DNA of 64,000 nt from Lineus longissimus (taxonomy: Eukaryota > Nemertea > Pilidiophora > Heteronemertea > Lineidae). The translations under genes and the position numbers were made by a program. The stretch lies in NCBI RefSeq assembly GCF_910592395.1, contig NC_088322.1:6441431-6505430 (forward strand), in the 5' to 3' direction. The stretch's first letter is position 1, and each line of letters starts with the position of its first letter. Of the stretch, positions 57,601-64,000 are shown piece after piece. The notes under the pieces are model-generated. The model was not told the DNA's origin. It saw only the letters and a list, made by a program, of their open reading frames with translations, and did not search any database.

Positions 57601-60600
57601 CAGTACATCAGGACTTTCCGTCAATGCATTGTCGACTACTGACCATGCAGGGCATGGTGGTGGTAGGGGGGGGGGGTCGGAGTTGACGCCGACTGCTGCA
57701 TAAATGATGCAAGGAATGAAATTAGTGACAAGAATACGCATAATAAATCCCTATCAGGCCAGTGGAATCAGCCAACAACCCTCGAAACCATTTCTTAAAA
57801 CTGAACACTTTTTTGTTAAAACACAATTTGTTTTTGATTATGATTAACAGCCAGCTCAGTGTTGTTATCACAGGCCTGATAGGTGGGAGGCAAAATACAC
57901 AAAAAGAAGAATACCTTTCCTTGGACGGCAGTGGTCTACTTTCACTTTAGTAGTTAGAAAACCTGCCGAAAAGGTGACAAATTATTCATAAAGTGGGCTC
58001 GTAAAGTAAGGACGACACAACACATCTGGCTGCAATATTCTTTTTACAACATGCTGCACCTGGGGCGTTAATGAATCATTCTGGAACACCCTGATTACAA
58101 AGCACCGCAGTTTATATGATAATGCATTCTGGGCCCTCGAAGCGATTATGATCAGCCAACCATAACTGCTTCGGCTGGTGTAAAATGCGGAACTAGTGAA
58201 AAAGCTGCCAAATCACATTTCATTGTTTAGTTTGAGATGTTTTAGAATAGAAATTGATACCTCATTGTCTGTATTGGTTGTCTGACCAAACACCCCTCAG
58301 GTGAAGATGCCATTTTGCCCAAAACCTTGGCCTCCCCTGTGGTTTTTGCCAACATTTTTAACTCCACCCTTGTGGGTTTGGTGAGACAACTGATACCGCC
58401 TGTACGATATCAGTACCTTTAAAACCACTTCACTACTGGACATTTTTGACGTTATTCGGTCGACCACTGTGCTCCCTCCACAGCTTCATTCCCGACAATG
58501 ACATCATGACGTGCAATGCGTCATGCATTGTAGTACATTGAGTCATGATGTCATCAGACCAAAATTCTGGTCTACAGGAGTGTGAGTCTTTGACTTTGCA
58601 TGTCTGACCGAAATTTCTACTAAATTAACTATTGGCAGCACCCTAATTGTAAATAGGAACAGAAACTCGACTTAGACTTCTCCTGGAACTCGACCTGTTC
58701 CCGAGACTTCAAAGTTCTGCTGCTTTGGAAGAAAGTTGGTTTGGCAGCTGGTCACTGACACCTCTCATGTGCCCAATCATCATGCACTACAACCTCATTT
58801 GCTCCTAGCTCCCAACACCTGCCTAAGCAGTCAAACACCTCATTCTCTTACAGGGCCTGAGGTTTTTCCGCATGCGGTTCTTGACTGCGGAACAAGCTGC
58901 AAATCTATGTTATATTTGCACAGGATGTTCAGCTTTAGGCCGGTTTTGAAGCTATGGCTTACTGCTATGCTTGGGAGTGGTAGCACTTTGGCCAAATGTG
59001 ACCCGTTCCAGCAAAACCAGTCGCATGTCGCTCTGAGCTTGGCTGGTTGAGACGGACTGTTTGTTCATTTCGCTATTGTCTGCCCTTTGTGAAATCTGAC
59101 GACATCAATATCTTCTATTATCTCCTGGTGTCATCTAGGCTCATCATATGTGCGATATGCGACTGGTTTTGCTAGAACGGGTCACAAATGGTCACGACGG
59201 TAAGGTGTTCTATACAAGGTATTATCTTATGTTACTTAATTGTGTGATATATCCATGCCATGAGCAAAATCTAAATGGATCTCAAATTTTAAATTTGTGA
59301 CAACATTTAGGAGGCAGGGTAAAAATTGGATCATTAAAAAGGAATAAGGTGCTTATTTCACATAAAACATTTTGAATTTATTAGTACCCACAACACCCTG
59401 TGGAATCAGCTGCTCCCTCTTCGAGCATCTCCAACCGCTCCGAGCCATGACCAACCACCTCTCTGAGAAAATTCAGCCACCAACTGAAGACCATCTTTCA
59501 ACGAGGCCCTCGCATGGACCGTACAGCCAACTGCTAGCTTTCTTGTTGTGACGAGGCTACGCCAGGACCACTAAGGAGCTAGCATTTGAAGACATTGGAA
59601 CTGTTACAGCTCGAACACTGAAGTCAGAGTTGCAACATCAGCTTGAAGGCCTCATCATGACTCCGGTGTGTCCTGGCATAGCCTCGCCACAGTGAGGAAG
59701 CTGTAAGTTGAATGAAAGGTCCATACGAGGACTTTGTCTACAGTCGGAGGCTGGATTTACTCGGCGAGGTGGTTGGCCATGACTCGGGAGAGGATGGAGA
59801 TGCTCGGAGCGGGTGCAGCTGATTCCACGAGGTGAAGGTGCTTACTTCACATAAAACAAAAGTTCCCACAAAAATAGTTGCTCCTAATTCTAAAACACCG
59901 AAAATGAACTTTGAGATGATGAATGGTATCCTAGGTGACAGCACTGAACGGAACAGATTTTTGTAACCTAGGAGAGAGTCGGTGAACTAAAATAACTGGA
60001 GTTTGTATGGGATATTCTTGTGATTTAAGTCAGAATATCGACTTTCAGTGCAACTATTTATGTGGGAGCATTTTTTTATCCTATGCATTACGATAAAAGC
60101 ATTTCTACACTGCCTCCAAAATGTTGTCGCGAAAAACAGTTTTTGTGATTTGGCTCATGGCCTAAACTGATTGGAGAACCATCCTCATATACGTCACGAT
60201 GTATGTTTTGTCCTGCAGTGTCTTCACAACTTTTTGGCGCCAGAAACTTTGCGAGCCCGAAAAAGGAGAAAGTGTGCAAACCAAAGAGAAATCAGGGAAC
60301 AGAGTGGCAAGCAGATCAACTACTGAAATAAACCTTGATGACCTTCAATAAAATGTGCAGAAACAAAAGTTCAGAGAACAAAATTCCTCACATTTATCAG
60401 GGGGGAATCTTGAGCTGGTGGAGTTCTAATTTGCATCTTGAGGTGAATCAGGGGGGTGGGGTGTGGGAAGGTGGGGAGGGGGGGGAATTTTGGTGCCATT
60501 TTTTAAAAGGAACAAGAGCCCCAATGAATCTTCTGATTATAAGGCACGTCATCAGTCAAACTTACCATCGACTTTGGCAGCTGTTGCCTGCGGCCAAATC

Positions 60601-63600
60601 ACCATGGTCAGATATGAAACAAGGAACCAGAACGAAACAAGTGGAATGAAGTAGTAGAATTGGTACGGACGGTTCATCGTAAAACACAGACTCACAACGA
60701 GCATGTTGAGGCGGAACAACACCTGCAAACAAAATGAAAACGTGAGTGGTATAAAGAATAAAGAATAGTAAATGCTTTTACTCAAGTTTTGGGCAAAAGA
60801 GTATTAGCCATCACATGCATGTAAAAGCAGTTACTAGTCTTGATTCATATCTACATGTACCTTCTTCTGCACTTCTGTGGTAAGGTGTTATGCAAAGAAA
60901 ACACCAAGCAATGGGGATTAGACTGCCGTTGAAAATATACTTGAAGACAGTGAGTGGTATGAATAAAGCATAGTAAATGCTTTTACTCAAGTTTTGGGCA
61001 AAAAGAGTATTAGCCATCACATGCATGAAATGTTCAGTAAAAGCAGTTACTAGTCTTGATTCATATCTAAATGTACCTTCTTCTGCGCTTCTGTGGTAAA
61101 GTGTTATGCAAAGAAAACACCAAGCAATGGGGATTAGACTGCCTTTGAAAATATACTTGTAAGACATTGGGTGATATGAATAAAGATTAGCAAATGCTTT
61201 TATCTATAAACTCCATGTACATTTACACTAGACCTTTCTGTACACAATTGAAGTAAAAGCATTTGCTAGTCTTTATTCATATCACCCAATGAGTGGTATG
61301 AATGAAGAATAGTAAATGCTTTTACTCAAGTTTTGGGCAAAAAGGGTATTAGCCATCACAATGTTCAGTAAAATCAGTTACTAGTCTTGATTCATGCATG
61401 TATCTAGCTTCTTCTGCGCTCACTCAGAGAGCATTGCGTCGAGAACCACCACAGTCAGTCGGGTTGCATTCAAAGAACACAGCAATCAACATAAAAGGTC
61501 CTGGCCAAGTTGACTTTGTGTCACATATGGAACGTACAATCTTCAGACTCTGACATCCCGACACTAGACAATGCCGCTCCTTAAGCTCACAGCACACCTG
61601 ACTCCAACTTCAGCATCCAGTGGATTTTTTTTGGCCGTCAGTGTCTGAACGCCAGAAAACTCCCAGGTGTGCTATGACTTGACGCCGCTGGACACAGCCG
61701 AACTCCACTCGACGCCAGATATCAAACTGGTTTGATTTTGGACTCCGGTGAACGCCAGTGAACGCCTGAAGCAGCCAGGTGTGCTACCGATTCAGCGGCA
61801 TTCAGTCGAACTCCTCTGGACGCCAGAGTTGGTGTCAGGTGTGCTGTCAGCTTTACAGACATTCAAAATAATCTCTGAGAGTGAGACTCTGTAAAATTCT
61901 TTTTCATCCTTGAACAGAATTTGCAAGATTTACCTGACAGACCCGCTGTATTCCTAATTTGCCATTATTCCAGAAATAAACAAAGTGGCCGTAACCAGAC
62001 AGGAAGAGATAGGCGGAGACGAGCACGCGGATATGCATGTAGATTGGAAGAACCTGAAAAGATAACAACAAATAACAATTAATATCGAAATATATTCATT
62101 GGCACTCACTCACAGATTGTAGGTATAGTTTTGCAATTTGAACTCCAGTGACAAGACCAACATCTCAGATTATAAGTAGTTATTCTTAGTTTTGATCTGA
62201 TAATTAATCCAAGTTAGTCCCCTTATGATTAAGAAGCAACTTCAAATACTTGGTTCACTCACGCTAAGTTCTTGCCACGATCTGTTAGATTTCAAATTTC
62301 ACATGTTGACGTCGACCTATTAAGCGGTCACTGTAAAAGACCTTTGTGTGTATTGTTTGGTATGATCTGGCTCAGGTCTACTGGTGTAGTGACACTCGCA
62401 TGTCGTCTGCTACCCACTAACGTGTACTAAGTTGTATAGACGGTGGTTTTGCCAGATGCACGTGGCTGCACAATAATACCAAAAAGGCCCGGTATCGAAC
62501 ATTTCAAACGGCCGGGTAGTCAAGAGGTTATCGTCATAACGTTATTCCCAATGAAATTTCTGGCAATAATATGCACGACAACTGATGAAGCAGCGATGAT
62601 ATGTCCTTTGGCGTTAATATCGAACCAACGTTGGGATAACATATCTCCACCGCCTTGGATGCAAAGGGAGGAGTTTGGTGTGAGGCTAGCGACCTCACCC
62701 TAGTCAAAGTTATGAACTACAAAAACTGTCTGCTTATTTCTTCTGAAGGGCGACGGGCATAAGTAATAATTGTCGACTCAATGCGGCCTTCTAAAGTTGT
62801 GGACGTACCCGACTAGCGCCAGTGATGTGGTATATGAGTATCACCAGCTGCATCCAGCCCTTCCACTCGTCTGTCTGGTCCCGGTGGAGTATCGTCGATT
62901 GGTCGGAGTCCTCCGTGAAGAAGAACCCGAGCACCATCACGTATGCGAACGGCAAGAGGAAGTTTAGTAAAGTGTACGCTTTGTTTTCTTTCATAAACAC
63001 AGTGGTTCTGCAATGAAGATACTATATTAGGCAATGCTATGTGTATAGATGGATCTTAATCTACAAAATGACGTTATTTTGACGTCATTACCGTTGGCTG
63101 CGCGCACATACTCGTATCTCAACAGAGGGGATGACGTGACGTAACAATATCAACGTCCTAGATCGTTGTTGATTTCACTCGCCTAACTCATGACTTGCAT
63201 GATATTTTTGAATAAAATTTGGATACGATTTTGTCACAATAGCCGTACATCAACGGTTGAGCATCATTATGTTATCAAGAGAATTCTCAACAGGAGGACG
63301 GTTTGTCGCAACTTTTCTTCATGAAAACCTTGTTGAAGAAATACGAGAGTGCGCACGCATGACGTTTACAAATTAGCCATGACGTCAGCAGATATCCATC
63401 TATTGATGAGAAAATTTTCATTTGCACTTTTCGAAGAGAAGTAATGATCTTGGCTGTAGCTCTCGTCCTCGAATTCCCACAGTGAATTCCTGGCTATACT
63501 TGTCCTCCCCGAATTCCCACAGTGAATTCCTGGCTATACCTGTCCTCTCTGAATTCCCACAGTGAATCCTGGCTAGAGCTCTCGTACTTGAATTCCCACA

Positions 63601-63845
63601 GTAAATTTTTCCTTTATTGGTCCCCTTATTTTAACAGCAGACGAGACTAGTAGCGTCGTAAATACTAGAACAATCAACTCAGCGATGAAGCTATTAATTC
63701 TCTTACCTATCACATATAAAGAAGTATGTCATGATGAGGCCCAACTTGGCCAATGCTATGAGTATTACATAATAAGCATTCTCTGGTTCGGCAGGCTTGA
63801 TAGCTTGGCTGCTTGGTTGGCAGCCGGCGATACGATGGCCATTCT
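48419..63845 (-). CDS. CASD1: CASD1-like sialate O-acetyltransferase, C-terminal 454 residues (5' part outside window)
   Basis: CDS joins complement of 63845-63707, 63007-62809, 62053-61934, 60722-60566, 53322-53243, 51764-51660, 50831-50691, 49647-49570, 49353-49261 and 48673-48419. All introns are GT-AG and all phases match. CASD1 O-acetylates CMP-sialic acid in the Golgi. The family has an N-terminal lumenal GDSL-type catalytic domain and a C-terminal multi-membrane-span Cas1-type acyltransferase domain; only the latter is here. Hallmarks include [17 protein letters not shown] (exon 62809-63007), [46 protein letters not shown] and [19 protein letters not shown] dozen or so hydrophobic segments are visible. 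The catalytic Ser/Asp/His lie upstream of the window. The introns hold unusually many minisatellites. Confidence 0.93.
49261..49353 (-). CDS. CASD1: CASD1-like exon i
   Basis: 93 nt, phase 0: [16 protein letters not shown] and [13 protein letters not shown], the latter strongly conserved. Acceptor TTTTCAG, donor GAG|GTAAGT. Confidence 0.93.
49570..49647 (-). CDS. CASD1: CASD1-like exon h
   Basis: 78 nt, phase 0: [20 protein letters not shown] then YIVFLP. The C.SKEECN.IH lumenal loop matches the family's paired-Cys segment. Acceptor TTTCAG, donor GTAAGT. Confidence 0.9.
49756..50492. repeat. 57-bp minisatellite, about 13 copies, in a CASD1-like intron
   Basis: Unit contains CATGTTTCTCAAGTGGATGG, GGAATTTGACCTGGCCTGG and TATGCACCAGGTAACC. 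At 57 bp (19 codons) it keeps frames open on both strands (244 residues plus, 279 minus), repeating [19 protein letters not shown] or [19 protein letters not shown]. It lies wholly between exons h and g, so the frames are taken as noncoding. Confidence 0.96.
50691..50831 (-). CDS. CASD1: CASD1-like exon g
   Basis: 141 nt, phase 0: [18 protein letters not shown], a Gly-rich loop, then [14 protein letters not shown]. Acceptor TTACAG, donor TTA|GTAAGT. Confidence 0.88.
50865..50930. repeat. 16-17-bp tandem repeat, four copies, CASD1-like intron
   Basis: Unit GCTTTACAGGGGCA with small length changes, between exons g and f. Confidence 0.85.
51660..51764 (-). CDS. CASD1: CASD1-like exon f
   Basis: 105 nt, phase 0: [16 protein letters not shown] then [15 protein letters not shown], matching the family's FEKIF...EW.FRW.LDRY loop. 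Acceptor TAACAG, donor GTAAGT. The long minus frame joining it to the 36-bp array reads a different frame and is spurious. Confidence 0.93.
51826..52975. repeat. 36-bp minisatellite, about 30 copies, CASD1-like intron
   Basis: Unit GGGTAGGTAATGGTAGGAGG plus AAACTAGATAAACAAT (12 codons), between exons f and e. A distinct end-unit, AAGGGCAAGTAGTCCTAGG followed by GAGAACATCCATG, appears at 52400-52454 and again at 52920-52974, so a block of about 520 bp is duplicated. Minus frames of 170-271 residues ([12 protein letters not shown] repeats) are artefacts of the 3n period. Confidence 0.96.
53243..53322 (-). CDS. CASD1: CASD1-like exon e
   Basis: 80 nt completing Val, then [17 protein letters not shown] and LVSLLFLSE, one membrane span. 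Acceptor TTCCAG, donor GTGAGT. It lies between two minisatellite-filled introns. Confidence 0.88.
53669..54085. repeat. 48-bp minisatellite, about 8 copies, CASD1-like intron
   Basis: Unit GGCATAAGCTGGTAACTTTG, GATAACAAATCTTTGCAG, TTACAAGTTT, with length variants. Located between exons e and d. Confidence 0.92.
54286..57085. repeat. 33-bp minisatellite arranged as 99-bp trimers, about 28 trimers
   Basis: Every monomer starts ACCAATCCAGA. Three monomer types alternate: (a) GCAAAGTGTTGTTATTATCC, (b) AGAAAGTGAGCTTCGTACC, (c) GCAAGCTTTTGCTATTGTCC, giving a 99-bp higher-order unit. A hybrid a/b monomer recurs at about 56380 and 56842, 462 bp (14 monomers) apart, showing a later block duplication. 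Long frames are open on both strands (388 and 402 residues), but a one-base deletion near 55980 shifts them and some units have TAG, so no protein is inferred. It lies in the 7.2-kb intron between exons e and d. Confidence 0.97.
57086..58996. other. CASD1-like intron, otherwise featureless
   Basis: Includes a G-run near 57665-57676 and a short CCTATCAGGCC/GGCCTGATAGG inverted pair (57751-57887). No coding segment recognised. Confidence 0.4.
58997..59186. mobile_element. TIR element with TGTGACCCGTTC ends
   Basis: Left TGTGACCCGTTCCAGCAAAA then CCAGTCGCAT and right ATGCGACTGG then TTTTGCTAGAACGGGTCACA are about 30-bp inverted repeats. The interior shares GTTCATTTC.CTATTGT with the palindrome at 11977-12199, so the two are related. 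Confidence 0.8.
59347..59861. repeat. Foldback element between 26-bp direct repeats
   Basis: Arms from GTGGAATCAGCTG (59399) and CAGCTGATTCCAC (about 59828) are inverted for more than 150 bp at roughly 75-80% identity. Outside them AAGGTGCTTAYTTCACATAA is present in direct orientation at 59347 and 59836. It lies in the CASD1-like intron between exons e and d. Confidence 0.75.
60566..60722 (-). CDS. CASD1: CASD1-like exon d
   Basis: 157 nt: [31 protein letters not shown] and LTMVIWPQ, ending one base into a Val codon. Acceptor TTTGCAG, donor GTAAGT. A tandem foldback repeat begins only about 20 bp upstream of the acceptor. Confidence 0.94.
60743..61420. repeat. 208-bp tandem repeat (2.6 copies) with foldback cores
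   Basis: Units start TGAGTGGTAT at 60743, 60951 and 61290. Each carries TAGTAAATGCTTTTACTC and the partly inverted GTAAAAGCAGTTACTAGTC. The third unit is separated from the second by the palindrome at 61169-61287 and is truncated. Confidence 0.88.
61169..61287. mobile_element. Near-perfect palindromic element of the foldback family
   Basis: GGGTGATATGAATAAAG...CAAATGCTTTTA at the left and TAAAAGCATTTGCTAGTC...CATATCACCC at the right, with a roughly 50-bp centre. It is inserted exactly at the boundary between tandem units 2 and 3 of 60743-61420. The half copy at 11828 and the nested copy at 14159 belong to the same family. Confidence 0.85.
61421..61933. other. CASD1-like intron, no feature recognised
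   Basis: Contains short recurring GAACGCCAG/GACGCCAG words (61640-61820) but no clear tandem unit. Confidence 0.4.
61934..62053 (-). CDS. CASD1: CASD1-like exon c
   Basis: 120 nt, 40 codons in phase 0: [27 protein letters not shown] and GIQRVCQ. Acceptor TTTCAG, donor GTAAAT. Confidence 0.94.
62054..62808. other. CASD1-like intron, no feature recognised
   Basis: The plus-strand frame at 62443-62703 is unsupported. No repeat seen. Confidence 0.4.
62809..63007 (-). CDS. CASD1: CASD1-like exon b, [10 protein letters not shown] signature
   Basis: 199 nt. [19 protein letters not shown] starts a span, and the most conserved family signature [17 protein letters not shown] follows, ending TGASR. 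Acceptor TTGCAG, donor GTACGT. Confidence 0.95.
63452..63605. repeat. About 40-bp tandem repeat, four copies, CASD1-like intron
   Basis: Unit GAATTCCCACAGTGAATTCC, TGGCTATACTTGTCCTCCCC, with decay in the last copy; located between exons b and a. Confidence 0.92.
63707..63845 (-). CDS. CASD1: CASD1-like exon a (first exon visible)
   Basis: 139 nt, entered at phase 2. Encodes [12 protein letters not shown], a short linker, then a membrane span ([19 protein letters not shown]) ending at split Arg. Acceptor TTTCAG before 63845, donor GTAAGA after 63707. The open frame continuing up to 63972 is intron. Confidence 0.9.
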
Positions 63846-64000
63846 CTGAAACAAACACTGTGAAAATGTTAGGTTCAAATTTGCCTTTTTTTATAGTGCG
63901 GTGCTCTCCAAAAAATCCTTCCTCCATGCTCTTTAAAGACGAACAGACAATTTCAACTTTTGTGACATCCAAATAATGATACGGTGAGCCAAAAAGAAAA

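Noticed and set aside
63846-63972. N-terminal extension of the first visible CASD1-like exon
   Set aside because: The frame is open, but a TTTCAG acceptor precedes 63845 and the extension does not resemble the family, so it is read as intron.

Overview
This is a 64 kb piece of an animal nuclear genome, most likely from a marine invertebrate; I cannot name the species. The evidence is two spliced genes with conserved GT-AG introns, a tRNA-derived SINE, a decayed non-LTR retrotransposon, many small terminal-inverted-repeat (TIR) elements, and abundant satellite and minisatellite DNA. There is no operon structure, ribosome binding site or CRISPR array. Nearly all the long open frames come from tandem repeats whose period is a multiple of three, or are shadows of mobile elements.

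Two protein genes can be reconstructed, both on the minus strand. The first is a ubiquitin-conjugating enzyme of the UBE2E class. It has four coding exons (33395-33151, 32643-32593, 16660-16528, 13512-13225) and a probable 5' UTR exon ending at 33764. All phases agree and the product is 238 residues, with a low-complexity N-terminus and an unusual 14-residue C-terminal tail. The second is the C-terminal 454 residues of a CASD1-like sialate O-acetyltransferase, in ten phase-consistent exons between 63845 and 48419. Its N-terminal catalytic part lies beyond the right edge of the window.

Layout: 1-6433 is a 43-bp satellite that runs off the left edge. 6434-13200 is repeat-rich intergenic DNA with TTAA-flanked elements, a SINE, a large palindrome and a degenerate repeat just 3' of UBE2E. 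13225-33900 is UBE2E, with a 16 kb intron packed with TIR elements and a LINE remnant. 33900-48400 is intergenic, with a 61-bp tandem array, two copies of a 428-bp TIR element and further small elements. 48419-63845 is the CASD1-like gene, whose introns carry at least six unrelated minisatellites, including a 2.8 kb array of 33-bp monomers organised as 99-bp trimers.

I found no evidence for a new multi-gene system. The most unusual features are the cluster of unrelated minisatellites in one gene's introns, the higher-order organisation of several arrays, the variety of TTAA-flanked elements, and two places where a small element sits between copies of a duplicated segment.
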